Assembly (NCBI RefSeq): GCF_958979055.1
Contig: NC_084898.1
Coordinates: 444,001 to 508,000 of the forward strand
From: Alnus glutinosa
Taxonomy: Eukaryota; Streptophyta; Magnoliopsida; Fagales; Betulaceae
Reading direction: 5' to 3'
DNA length: 64,000 nt
Below are positions 19,251 to 31,560 of the stretch, piece by piece (the first letter of the stretch is position 1; each line of letters starts with the position of its first letter). The position numbers and the translations under genes were made by a program. A model generated the notes under the pieces. The model searched no databases, had not been told where the DNA came from, and worked only from the letters and a program-made list of their open reading frames with translations.

Positions 19251-22200
19251 TTACAAGGTCCCTGTCTCATCTAAACTAGCAGAGGCCTCACTCCCTGCAG
19301 GACATGCTCCACCTCCCTGAATCTCATCCTCGCTGAACATACTCTCCTCGCTAGAATCAGTAAATGGTCCAACATCATCATCAGAGAGCGAATCAGCCTT
19401 CCTTGACTTTCTCACATCCTTTATTCCCCTCCCTTGGAGAGACAACCGCCTGCGTTTTCGTGCTTTCCGCTTGCCCTTGGGAAACTCTTCTCTTTGTGAG
19501 TCAAGGCTCTTACCTTCTACCTCCTTTGTAGATCTGCTTTTGCCATATTCATTATCCTCTGATTCATCAGCATCTGACTTACGCCTTTTCCTGCTTGAAT
19601 TTGTCTGGTACAAAATAGTGTATATTCAAATTTAGTGAAAGGATACTGATTTCAGATAAATTCAGGCAATAAAATCATCAAGAAGCAAAGCTGGAAAGCA
19701 GAAGAGTTTCGAGAGAGTGTAAGCCTACTGAATTCTACTTTCAAATATAAGGTACAGGAATCAAAACTACTGAACTATAGTGCAGACAAACTTTTAAACA
19801 ACTTGAAACCTGATTATGTCAAAATTCACTCTTGACTCCTTGATTTTACACACTCCAATGTTTTTCCCAACACTTCTTGACTCTAACATCATCATCATCA
19901 TTATTACCAAGCTAAGCCATGTCAGCCTTAGAAGAGTGTTAATCCTGACCAAACCACCAAGGCCACATGGGAAGCTGGGTTATTACCACCTACGCTACAA
20001 GGTCCATGGTCACTAAAATAGTTGTAATTTTCAGGGGAATAAAATTTCTTGCAAATAGATGACATGCAAAGCTAACAACTAATGTATATTCAGGGTCCAA
20101 AATTGCTCATTAATTTCAGTTGCTACTATTAAAGCACTGGTGAAAGCCAGTTAGGCCATTTTACAACAAGTTTCATCATTTACTAACAGTTTGGTTTACA
20201 ATTCCCATTGAACTAGTGGTCTCAACAATGGCGTTGACGACAGATTTTAATTAAACACTTCACATGGCACATGCACAGGAAATTAAATACCGTTGCAAGA
20301 ATTCTCCATGCATACCTTGGGACCACGATCAACCAACTGAGCCCATTCATGACGGTTCCTCAGGCAATCAAGAACAGCCTGAGAATGACTTGAATATGCA
20401 TAACGCTCTCCATTATGCTTCCTCAAGTTATGCCAGTGCTGTGAAGCAAAAGACAGAAGAAAGAGAATTAATTTTCTTTTAAATTCGCAAAGGCAAACTA
20501 ACAAATATGTAGAAAATTAGCCAGCAATAGAACCAACATACTGGCAGGACAGCATTACAGAGTTCCTCATAAGTCATGCGCCTGCCTTTGCTCATAATCT
20601 CATTGATCAGGCCTACATATAGATAAAAAAGGATGAGAGAACAATGAAAATAAAACTGTGAAAATAAAATAATTTTTTTGAGATGCTTTTCTTTTTAAAT
20701 TGATCCTATTGAAATAGAGAATTCAAAAACACTATTGAGATATAATGCCCCCAACAGGCAGCTACCTGGTAAAGTGCGATGAACAGGACCCCCAACTGCC
20801 CCTGCATCATCAGACGACAAATTACGTTCATTAGCCTCAGTGGAGGAAGACGGGCCACTGTTTGTAGTTGTGGAGGCAGGAGGGATATTCTTCTTAACAG
20901 AAAGCAACCCTGTTGGGGACCCATTCTCCTCCCTCTTGGTAGTAGAAGCATCTGCCTTGTGCACTACATCTTGTTTCCTTCGATCAGGAGAAGATGGCAC
21001 TCTGTCCATCTTTTTCGCTTCATCATCAATCTCACGAGAACTGCGGAATCCATCTTTGGATGTATCCTTGTATTTTCTCCTAGAAACCTATAAAAAGTTA
21101 TCAATAATGAGATCAATTACCAGAGCCACCCTCACGTTAACTATTCATGTTGACAAAGACTTCAACTCCGTAGAAAGGGGACAGTGCTTTATATTTTTCA
21201 TTAAATTTCAAATTTCAAAAACACCACACATCTTACCAAACTGTGGTCCTTTCCTCCGGAGCTAGATGAACGCTTTACTAGCATGCTTGTCGCACCTGGA
21301 GAAGCCAACTGAGGTAAGCTACCTGCGTTGCGCATGCGTGGCACACGAGGTACTCTAGGAGAACTGTTGAGTTCTTGATGCAAAAGTAAAGCAAGCTGCC
21401 AAAAACCAAAAGGAAAATAAGATAAATACAGATGGATCAAACACAAAGCCCATGAAATCTCTAATTAGAGAAACTTCTGCTCACACCTCTTCGTCGCTGA
21501 GTATCGCAGGAGAATTTGAAGCTGGAGGATGCCCGGAAGGTCCATGGCTCTGGTTCATCTTAGATGATGGCAGGAAATTTGTCTGGTTAAACTTTTCACC
21601 TCTTTGTGGTAGACCTGAAGCTGGAATCTTATTTTGTGCATGTAAAGACTTCTGATGGTGCAGTGATCCAGCAGACTCACCAGAGCCAGTACTAGGAACA
21701 ATATTCTGTAATGACGACGATTTAGAAGATGAGTGGAGGACAGAATCTTTAGAATCTGATACAGTTCGCTTTGGAACACAATCATGTGAAATCTTGCTCG
21801 AGTGTGACGCTTTCAAAGCAGAATTTTCAGAAGATTTCAGACGCTCTTTTATGGTATTCCTAGGCAAGTCATCATTTTCTTCATCCTTGACCACATCACT
21901 TGAAGTACGATCTTTCTTATTTCTAACATTGCAGTCAGACGTTGCTCGTTGCATAGTGATAGGGTTTGGATTCTGAGTATCAGCAGATTTAAAGTCATCA
22001 GTAGTGGATGATTTTGAAGGCACGATGGTGGATGAAGTGGAAGAAGATTTTCCAACAGATACTACCAGTTTATGTTGGCTGGGTTGTGCTGAAGAGTTTG
22101 AACCAGACCTTGAACGCTCTTCAGCAAACCCCGACACATGTTTGGCTTCAGAGGGAATCTTTTTAACTGCCACAGAACATTCAGAGTCCTCTAATCGTTT

Positions 22201-25200
22201 AACCTGACAAGGACCACCAGATAATGCATCACATTTATCTATATGGTAATCACTGACTGCTTCTGAACTTCTTTCAGCATCTTGTTTATGGTCACTAGAC
22301 TGTGCATCTTGTATATGGTCACTGGATTGCGAACAGCTTAAAGGTGCATCATTCACTTTAGAATTTTCAGACATTCGATCAGAAGATATCCCTGTATCTT
22401 TTGCATCACCTAGAGGAGAAGACTGAATATTCAAGATCCCCCTAGAATTTGCTTCATCTTCTTCAGTTTTGACTTTAATGTTTGGTTGTACAGAGGTCAG
22501 TGACATGTCCCCATTAAAATCTTGGAGAATCTGATTGTCCTTAACTTCCGGAGCAGTGCTAGCCAGATCTGCATTAGGAGGCTTCACAACAGGTCTAGCA
22601 GAACCTTCTGCACTATTTTCTAAGTTATCATTTTCCCTGCTAGCTCCCTATTTTAAGAAACAAAAGTGTCACTCAAACACAATAGTTGAAGTCTAGAAGA
22701 AGCATATAATACGAGCATGAACATGCGCATGCGCACACGCAGGCAACACATGCATACACATGCACATGTACCCACACAAACACACTCACAAACACTAACT
22801 AACTAACTATATCCTTATCTGGAATACATGACCCAGCAACTTGTCTCCAGGTACCTGGGTCAACACAACAGTGGTTGTTGCTTCCAACACAAAAATAATA
22901 TTTTTCAGGAAAGAAAAGAATAACAAAAATCACAAAATCACAAAATTACTTCTTCCACATCATGACACGCTACGCAACCAGCTATGGACACCTTTGATGG
23001 AAAGTTAGCAAAGAAAAGAAAGCTTTCAGTGCTAAACTGGCTATACATAACTGCCATGTCTACTGCTATGGGAAAACTTTTCTATTTTATCTATTTTTCA
23101 AAGTACAAGAAAGAGGGCTTCATTAAATGATTCCCGTAAAAGCATCAGGAACTGAAGCTAAAAGCTACAACTCTAGACTTCTCACTTAAAAAATAATAAT
23201 AATAATTTAAAAGTTGTTTCTGCACTAGAGTTGCTACATACACTAAATCACGTGATAGATAATAAAATTTAGTAGGTTAAGCAAAATCTTGTAAAGCAAA
23301 CATGGAACAGGTGTAATTAGAAGCATACTACCAATTACTTAAAACATGATATGGCAGGTCCACATACCGGTATTCAATATTTGGATCCTTTTTAGGTAAA
23401 TCCCATATCCTAAGATTTGAATAGTGGAAAAATCAGACACCTAGAAAATACAGCACTCAACACCAAACATGAGTGCATGACATAGATCTCTATTCTAAGA
23501 GGTACCATCCCAAAAGAACAGGTGATGTCTCAAAGCATATAAAGCATACCTAGAAAAATACAGCACTCAACACCAAACATGAGTCCATGTGACATAGATA
23601 TCTATTCTAAGAGAGACCATCCCAAAAGAATAGGTTATGTCTAAAAGCATATAAAGCATACTCACAAAGACATGCATGCACACATAGATAACATGCGTGT
23701 GTATTGTATTCAAAACCCATTTCTAAGAACAAAAACAAAAAAACAATCACCAGAATCAATTAATTGCTTATGAGGCTTCCACTATACACCTTTCACTACA
23801 ATAACAAAACTACAACTTTTAAGAATGAGAACTAATGAAGATGCGATCAGGCCTGTCAGCCAGCTTGAATAATGCCAAAACCTCGTCTCGAAGTGCACAG
23901 CCTTGTATTAGTTATAATTAGCTTAGAGAGTTAAAAATTTTGGTTTTGACATTTACAGGGTTGGGCTTCATTCGACTTTCAGTACAGTTTTGAGCCTACA
24001 TTGTGGTCGAACATTTGTCACTTATGAATGGGGTCTTATTCTTTTCTTTTTTTTCTTTTTTCTTATTTGGGTTAGTATTTAATGAGAGTCTCATAGATAT
24101 GGTCTTTACTTGTTTATCTTACAAATCCACTTGGTTGCCTTGCTCAGGCAGCAACCTTATATAAGCGACATATTAATACATTCAAAGTCATAAAGTAATG
24201 ACTAAAACTAAGTACTACCAATAGCATACGCATGCATTCCCTCTTGCCTGTGACTAACCTCCCCTCATCAATAAATCGCAGAAACACCCTAGATTTGATC
24301 TCCCATGTCTTCCTCACTCCACCTCTAATTTATTCATCTTTTTTTTAATGACAGGGAACCTCCCAAGGCATGGCCACTTCGTGTACCCACTCCTAAAGGG
24401 CAAACCCCGGACCCGTGCAAGGCGCCCCCCCCCCCCCCCCCCCCACAACACAGATCAGGTAACCTCTAATTTATTCATCTTCTTTAACTTTCTTTAACTT
24501 CAAAAGCATATGCTTAGACCACATAAACTTTCAGAAACTAGTCATCAACCCAACTTTGAAAACTCTTCCAGACCATTATCATCTTGCTCTCTTTAAATTC
24601 CAAACCCTTGATATTAAAGGATGTTGGTTGTTAAACCTAATTTAAATCCAGTATCAGGAAACCTTCAACGCAATAGTTCTATTTTGCAGAGTTTTACAGC
24701 CTTGCTTCTAATACATTCTGGACAGTCAGATTCTGGATGATTACCTCATGTAGGTAACAGGGAAATGGCAGAGGTACCTGCACCACTGGCGATAGGCCAA
24801 TAATGGTTTAGCACTAGGGGCAGTGGAGTATAGCAATATAAAGCTAATTCAAGACTACCTTGCTTTGCAATATTACAGGCAAAGGACTCGAAATTACCCC
24901 TAAGTACAAGATGGAAAATTAATTTTTACTACAATTTATACACGTGAGAAGCATTGAACCATACCTCTTCTTTTACAGGAACACCACCAGCATCAATATT
25001 TTCTAACGATGATGCAACACCAACAACAGTTTCCGGAGAACTCCCAACCGCTGTAGGTACTTGATGACCATCTTTTTCTTCCTTGAGACCAGATCCAGAA
25101 GAAAGCGCACACCTAGGCAAGTCAGAAGGTAAGGCTTCTGAAGAGTGCTTAGTAGCAGGTAAGTTGTTCTGAAGCTCTTCAACATTATTGTCTACTGCAA

Positions 25201-25471
25201 GAAAACCATCTGGTACGTGCTCTGGAACCACAGCATCCTTCAAATTCTTGTTCTTAACACTTTTAATGTCATCTTTGATAAACTTCGGACCTCTGTCTTC
25301 ATAAAATTCACTGGTGGGTGTAAACGCTAGTAATAGAAATGAAAACAAAAAATTGGAGTCAACAAGCGCATGTCAACCACTGCAAGATGTGGTGCACCAT
25401 CAAACGTTTGCCATTGATGTAAAACTAGAAAAGAATTGATAACACTGGTTTGTACTATAAAATATACATTA

Positions 25472-25516
<45 letters not shown>

Positions 25517-26484
25517 TTCTAAAGAATTGCAGGGTACAACAAATCACCTGTTTTAGAAGAATGTGAACCTCTCTTCCTTGCATCTGCCTCTTTCTCAGCA
25601 GTTCTAGCCTTCTTCTTCCCACTCCGATCTTTGGATGTCCCCCAATCTTCTTTCTTGCGCTTGCTCGATTGTACTACAACAGGTCGAAGTAAGCTCCTCT
25701 CCTTTTTCACACCACCATTCTGCACACGTCTAGCATCTAATTCCTCACTCTCCCACGTCTTCATCTCCTTCAAAGGCGCCACCTTCCTATCACACCCACC
25801 TTCCTCACTCCTCCCTCTCATTCCCACCAAAGCTGCCATGGGGGCAGCAAAAACCCTCTCCTTTGACAAGGAGAACAAAACTCCGGCACCCTTATCAACC
25901 GGATTCTCATTCTCATCTTCAATCCTAGAATCTCCCTCTCTCTTCTCATCCCAGCAAGGGAACTCCCTATACTGAAAATTAAACTTCTTGGGCACATACC
26001 CAGTGCACTTCCACAGCTCTGGCGTAAACACTGACGACAAGCCACCAAACAAACCCGGATCACCACCCGGAATGCCCTGCACATGCACCCTCTCCTCCAT
26101 CGGGATATCAGTCCAAAGCCTGAACGGCCGCCTCGGCGCTGGCGCTGGAGCTGACGCTGGAGCCGGCAGCCCATTGGACCCATACCCACCACTCTCCATT
26201 CTCACCGTCTTGGTGGGAAGCTCCACCAACAACTGCGCAACCTCAGTCTCCTCACTATCATTCCTATTACTACCATTCTTTCCCTTACACTTATCACACA
26301 CAAAAATATCGTCTCCCTTAACGTAACGCGAGCACCGCGTGTGCACCCACACGCCACACTCGTCGCAATTGACCATCTCCTCGCCGTCGTCGAAGTTCAC
26401 GCCGCACACGCAGTCCACGGTCCACGATTCATCAACCCAGTCGTCCGGTGGGTCGGTGCTCTGGTACCGGTGCGACCGCCCCAT
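19251..26484 (-). CDS. PHD-finger nuclear protein, uncharacterised plant family
   Basis: The eight minus-strand exons are 25548-26484, 24965-25326, 21487-22647, 21237-21395, 20766-21087, 20542-20612, 20316-20438 and 19251-19604; all phases agree, giving 1,162 residues. One PHD finger lies near the N terminus with ligands C25, C27, C40, C43, H48, C51, C63 and C66 (DCVCGVNFDDGEEMVNCDEC). It would bind histone tails in the nucleus. A conserved stretch follows (RPFRLWTDIPMEERVHVQGIP; VFTPELWKCTGYVPKKFNFQ). Exons 2-5 are Ser/Asp/Glu-rich and probably disordered. Exons 6-7 encode a compact conserved block (MTYEELCNAVLPHWHNLRKH; RYAYSSHSQAVLDCLRNRHE), perhaps winged-helix-like by inference. The tail has basic RKRRK and KGKRKARKRRR motifs (nuclear localisation) and then an acidic/serine end. 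It resembles the Arabidopsis At1g50620/At3g20280 type as I recall it. The precise function is not known to me. Confidence 0.9.
23439..23660. repeat. Tandem duplication of about 107 bp in a PHD gene intron
   Basis: Two copies (about 23439-23546 and 23549-23660) share CCTAGAAAA(A)TACAGCACTC, ACCAAACATGAGT, TCTATTCTAAGAG and AAGCATATAAAGCATAC, with a few point differences and a small indel. It is non-coding. Confidence 0.8.
24341..24461 (-). mobile_element. Short retroposed SINE-like insert with 20-bp TSD
   Basis: A 121-bp insert lies between two perfect 20-bp direct repeats at 24321-24340 and 24462-24481 (ACCTCTAATTTATTCATCTT). It starts with a T-run on the + strand, which is a poly(A) tail on the minus strand, and includes a run of about 20 C near 24425-24444. 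On the minus strand the body reads GGGTCCGGGGTTTGCCC ... GGGAGGTTCCCTGTC. This fits the 3' part of a plant tRNA-type SINE. Family assignment is tentative, but retroposition is well supported by the TSD and tail. Confidence 0.7.
25471..25517. repeat. GT/AT/AC compound microsatellite, PHD gene intron 1
   Basis: GTGTGT, then about 14 AT units, then ACACAC form a self-complementary compound dinucleotide array about 30 bp from the donor of PHD exon 1. Confidence 0.85.
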
Positions 26485-27019
26485 AATTATTAAAACCCCT
26501 CTAACCCTAATGCCCCTCCAATTTGTACAACACTACAAATCCCTAAACGGCTAAAACTATCCCAAAATCGAATTCCTCGATTCTCGCCCAAAATTAAGTA
26601 AAATGAGTTATATTAGAAAGAGAGTACCTGGTGGAACCCCTAGATTTCTCGTTGACGTGTTGTTGGTTGCTAACTTGATATGAACACTGATTGAGAAAGG
26701 GAGGGAGACTTCGGCCAGTTGCGGTTTCAATCCACACGGGACGAAAATGGCTTTCTCGCGTACAGATCGGCGGAACCGAAATAGTGTCTGGGAAAACTCG
26801 GATTTTGGGCTTCATTTGGCGTCCGTCTCGGTTTGACTCGCTGTGTATCTCGGCTCGGCTTGGAACAGCCGGCCCCCACCTTGCGTTAAAGTCCCTTACG
26901 CTAGATAAATGAGACTCAGGCGATACGCATAGAGTGACACGTTTTGCAAAGCCTTTTTCCAAATTTTTTTTTTTTAAATAGTAATGTGAATTGATTGGTG
27001 GGATCAAAATGTGAAGAAA

Positions 27020-27055
<36 letters not shown>

Positions 27056-27276
27056 TGAATTTTTTGCCAGAAGGATTGACCGAAGGGAGTGGTCTTCCAA
27101 GCCGTGAGATGGCTCCTAATAATGTGTTGCAATGTTTTCCAAGGTGTTGTGTATATCATGAGTAATATTATACACTTTATTTTATGGTCCAGTTCAGTTT
27201 ATAATTGTCTTGATGCCAATGGTTTATAGTGTGGGACTGTCATATTCATGTTTGATTGATGGTTATTACGGACAGA

Positions 27277-27835
27277 TGTTGGGAAAACTATCATTCTCCA
27301 GAGCTTATTAGGCCCATATCCAAATTGGAAGCCCAATTGGTTTGACCGAGCCGGCCCAACCCGCTCAATAACAAACGTCTCGAGATTTGATCATCTCGAA
27401 TTACGAACATCTTGGAAATTCCTCTCGATATCATCTTGAAGCAATTTAAATATCACTTGAAGACTATAATCTAGATTTAAGGGATATCACTTGACCGCGC
27501 AACTAGTGAGCTGCAGAAGAGCTCGATCCTGAATCTCCTGAGATAGGGCCTTATCCCACAAAATATGAGTACAGGCGGTGGTGTCTACTTGAAATATAGC
27601 TGAAGGAAGTGTCCTATTCAAATTGGACTTCCAGGAAAATAAGTCTGATTCCATGCAATTTATGAATTAGACTCCTAATGAAACTACATCGAAACACTCT
27701 AGTAATCTAAGAACTGTATAACTATAAAGAGGCTGCTACCCCAAGTATAAACTTACACTCTAATCTCTTAATTTACTCTGCTACAAATACTCTCAAAACA
27801 GTTTAATCAATAACTAACTTAGCCATCAGTGTGGG
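27277..27835 (+). mobile_element. Truncated LTR retrotransposon LTR remnant (Gypsy-like)
   Basis: The segment begins TGTTGGGAAAAC and is moderately GC-richer than its flanks. It contains a late region of the type seen in plant Gypsy LTR R/U5 segments (GAGGCTGCTACCCCAAGTAT ... CTAACTTAGCCATCAGTGTG). No second LTR, primer-binding site or gag/pol is visible, so it is a solo or truncated LTR. The superfamily is inferred from style only. Confidence 0.45.
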
Positions 27836-29033
27836 TTGTTATTTTTACAAATATTGAGGTGGAAGGTGAATTAATGAATGGCACATCATCATGCCGAAAA
27901 CTGTACCAACAAATATCATTTGTAGCGTGGGTTATTCGAAGTAGGATAAAGTCATGCCACTTTTGGTGGACAGTATGCAACAACAACAGGGCACCGATGT
28001 TATACTATGAATCACTCGGGACAATACCAACCCTAATGAGAATGTGTTAGAAATTGAGATATGACATATGAAGAAAGTTACAACTATATATTAAATATCC
28101 AATTAACATTATTTGTGCATAAAAATATGAATTGTTCGAAATTGCACTTATTTATCTTTTAACATTGAATCCATTTTTTTCGTATTAACCTAATAACATA
28201 GACAACACTTATGAATTTTGATGAAACTTGTGCCATCTTTTATTTTTTGTTTTCCAAAAGCTTATGAAACATGATTTTCGATACTTAAGGTACATTGCAT
28301 AACAAATTCCGTAATAATTTTTTTATTAAGTCGTAGACTAACGCAATTACTTTTCACTGTGAAAGACTTTGGTATTTTGTAGGCTAGCAGATTTGATGGA
28401 CTTTTAGAATGGGCATTTCGCTATGTGAATACACCAAGCGAATAATTCATTTAGTTAAGTTTGGTAGAACATATAGTAGTTGTCTTGCTCTTTAGTTTTA
28501 ACTTATTGAAAGCTATGTGTGGGTGTTGATGTTAGTAATTGTTGTACTTAAAAATATTATTTATCGTCTCGTATAATTCTTTTTCTATTTTTCACTATAA
28601 TTTACACCGATAGTTAGTATTTATGTAGTAACTTCAGATAATTACATGTTTAGTGTGGCGGTGCTACGAGTAACACTCCAAATTATTTATTTTAATTAAT
28701 TAATTTTGAGAGCGTTACAAATAACTCAACCTCACACCTAAAAAATGAAGCTTGTATTTTGTTAAAATAACCATTTTTAACATTTATTACTTGGAAAACA
28801 CAAAAAAAACGTTTGAGAAAGTTTACCAAACAAATTTTTACGGGGGATCTCTCACTAAAAACAACCATCAAAAACTTTTTTTAAATCAAAATACAAAAAC
28901 ACTTTTCAAAACATTAGTCTTAATATTTTCCCAAGCCTTTTGAGAATTAGCAATTATATTTGTCACCCAACTGACCCCAAATCCCCCTCCCATCCCCCAA
29001 ACAAAATTGTATATGGTGTGAGGGACTCACGAC

Positions 29034-29213
29034 CAAAGGCAGAGCTACACATACCTTCCCAAGCCACAATGTTTTTTCTATTTTTAAAAAATATTATAAT
29101 ATTTTTAAAAAAATTAAAATTTTACCCCCTAATTTTTTTCATTTTTTAGTTTTGCCCCCAAACTTATTTTTCAATTTTGCCCTACTAAATTTCAAATACT
29201 AACTTCGCCCCTG
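29034..29213. mobile_element. hAT-like MITE
   Basis: The left end CAAAGGCAGAGCTAC and the reverse complement of the right end (CAGGGGCGAAGTTAG) form imperfect terminal repeats of the common plant GGGGCGGAGCTAC type. Flanks CTCACGAC (29026-29033) and CTCGTGAC (29214-29221) are 8-bp direct repeats with two differences, as expected for an old hAT insertion. There is no coding capacity. Confidence 0.55.
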
Positions 29214-29344
29214 CTCGTGACATATAAGCTTTGGAGGGATTGCACGGTGATGTATAACATTATTCTTTTAAAATACTTTTATTTTTGGAAAGACTATATT
29301 TACTCCCTCTATTTGTCACCCTAATTGCAATGTCCCTACTATTT

Positions 29345-29617
29345 GAGCATCTCCGACAATATTGGCTATTTTAGTTACTCAAAATACACGATTTTTTCAT
29401 TTTAGCTACCAATTTTTTAATACAGACTCCAATTTTTCAAACTTCCTATTTTTTTAAATATGACTTTTTTAATAATTTTTATTTATTTTTTAAACAAAAG
29501 GAGGAGAGAGAGGGAGAGATAAATGATTAAATAAAAGGAGAAGAGAGAGAGAACAAAATACTAAACAAAAAGGTTCAATTTGCTACTATGAGCCATTTAG
29601 AGCATTTGTTGGAGATG
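29345..29617. mobile_element. PIF/Harbinger-like MITE (GAGCATCTCC termini)
   Basis: The left end GAGCATCTCCGACAA and a right end containing TTGTTGGAGATGAT form an imperfect inverted pair around AT-rich and GA-rich DNA. This terminus is common in Tourist-type plant MITEs. A TSD cannot be assigned with confidence. Confidence 0.45.
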
Positions 29618-29770
29618 ATTTGTTTCATTTTTTGCAATATCCTCCCCAATATATCATTGAGGTTGTAACGTCCCGTTTATACGACAAAAAATGAAAAAAA
29701 TTATACTACATAACATAATTTATTTTTTATTTTTTTAAAAAAAAAACCATAGTTTTTTTTAAAAAAATTA

Positions 29771-30718
29771 GGGATAAATACCACATTGGTACCTGAGTTT
29801 TACGAGTTTTTAAATTTAATACCTCAGTTTTGTTTTGTATCATAGGTGGTACCTGAATTAAGGGTAAAAACCCATTTGGTACCTCTGTTAGATTTTCCGT
29901 CCAAATTTTAACGCCTCGCCACGTGTCAACCGCTGAGGTTGACACGTGGCACTACATAAAAAAAAAATTAAAAATTAAAATCTTTAGAAAATGATTAAAA
30001 ATAATAAAATTTTAAAAAAGAAAATTAAAAAAAGAAAAAAGAAGAGGGGTGGCTGAGCCACCCCCCTTGGCCACCATGGGGGTGGCCGGCCACCCCATTT
30101 TGGCCAAGGAGGTGGCCCAGCCACCCCCTTGGCCGGTCTGACCGGTCTGGGGTGGCCGAACCACCCCATAAGGGGTGGTTCGGCCACCCCACAGTTGAAA
30201 AAAAAAAAAATAAAATAAAATTTGAAGGGTTTTGGCCCTAGGGGGTGGCCGAACCACCCCCTAGGGCCAAAACCCTTAAAAAAAAAATTGAGGGTTGGCC
30301 CTTGGGGGTGGCCGAACCACCCCCTAGGGCCAAAACCCTTCAAAATTTTATTTTATTTTATTTTTTTTTTCAACTGTGGGTATGGGGTGGTTCGGCCACC
30401 CCAGACCGGCCAGACCGGCCAAGGGGGTGGCTCAGCCACCCCTCTTCTTTTTTCTTTTTTTAATTTTTTTTTAATTTTATTATTTTTAATCATTTTTTAA
30501 ATATTTTAATTTTTAATTTTTAATTTTTTTTATGTAGTGCCACGTGTCAACCTCAGCGGTTGACACGTGGCGAGGCGTTAAAATTTGTACGGAAAATCTA
30601 ACAGATGTACCAAATGGGTTTTTACCCTTAATTCAGGTACCACCTATGATACAAAACAAAACTGAGGTACTAAATTTAAAAACACGTAAAACTCAGGTAC
30701 CAATGGGGTATTTATCCC
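29771..30718. mobile_element. 948-bp palindromic fold-back element, Mutator-like
   Basis: Nearly the whole element is an inverted repeat with two arms of about 470 bp. The left arm starts GGGATAAATACCACATTGGT, and the right arm ends with its near-complement, ACCAATGGGGTATTTATCCC. The arms share TTAACGCCTCGCCACGTGTC, CGCTGAGGTTGACACGTGGC and a GC-rich GGGGTGGCCGAACCACCCC core. A perfect 9-bp direct repeat AAAAAATTA flanks it at 29762-29770 and 30719-30727, the Mutator-type TSD length. Open frames read through both arms but are mirror artefacts with no transposase motif. Confidence 0.85.
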
Positions 30719-31137
30719 AAAAAATTAATATTTTTGAAAAAACGAAAAACAAAATTTATAAAAATACAAAAAGCTAAAAAGGGTGGTGACATTGTACCCC
30801 AATGGTAAATTAATGAACATTACAAAAATTGAAACAATAAAAAGACCATTACAAATAAAAATAGTGGTTAAAAGAGCCTAAATGTCGTTTGGGCTTTATT
30901 TTTTCAAACTCCTATTCCCTGAGCATATACATGATTCTTGTGCATACTTTTTCCACCTAAAATAAGATCATTGTAGTGAACAAATAATAATAATAAAAAA
31001 CTCAGCCTAAACTAAATAAAAAAAACTAACTAAATTAACATAGTATTTCCGATTGACATATCAAATGAAGCATACTTAGACAATTATCAAATTACAGTAT
31101 AGCCTTATTTACATTAATTATTATTATTGAATAACAA

Positions 31138-31560
31138 TTTTTTTTTTTTTTTTTTTTATATAAATCTTTGAACTTTATTTATCCTGACCAGGAAAGCTAG
31201 AGCAAAAACTCTAGAAATGAACAAGAGCCTAACACTATATGAAGTACGAGCAGATTGTTTGAAAATTACAATATTACGGCTGTCCTCAAGAATTTATTCA
31301 ATTCATACACTATTCATGATTTGTTTAACCACTGTCTTAACAATACCATGTGCCGCAAAATTTGCCACTCTACAAATATGGCTAATTTGCCAACTCCGAC
31401 AAGTGGACAAAACCATTTATATAGCCGCCACCAATTGTCCTTGTCCGTACCTGCACCAGTTTAGACCATTTGCTCTGACCGCATTAACCACATGTAAGGA
31501 GCCCCATTCTAGAATAATATTATGGATTCTGGAGTCTTAAATCGCAACAAAATTTTCCAA
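31138..31560 (-). mobile_element. LINE 3' fragment with RNase H remnant and poly(A)
   Basis: On the minus strand the sequence reads SWQISHICRVANFAAHGIVK, then TVVKQIMNSV and a stop. This matches the style of the C-terminal RNase H of plant L1-type elements (R.AN..AH.LAK). Further stops follow, and then a 3' UTR ending in a 21-base A tail (T-run 31138-31158 on +). It is 5'-truncated and dead, and probably a different element from the RNase H fragment at 16800. Confidence 0.7.

Larger units (their letters stand above)
22648..24964. other. 2.3-kb intron of the PHD gene
   Basis: This intron runs from the acceptor before 22647 to the donor after 24965 on the minus strand. It contains a CACACA-rich stretch near 22720-22800, a 107-bp tandem duplication (23439-23660) and a small SINE-like insert (24341-24461). 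The rest is AT-rich with no coding signal. Confidence 0.75.

Noticed and set aside
25631-26326. Plus-strand open frames opposite PHD exon 1
   Set aside because: They are antisense shadows of a clearly coding GC-rich exon.
29727-30777. Several open frames inside the palindromic element
   Set aside because: The frames on the two strands mirror each other because the DNA is an inverted repeat. They show only low-complexity or repeat-derived residues and no transposase motif.
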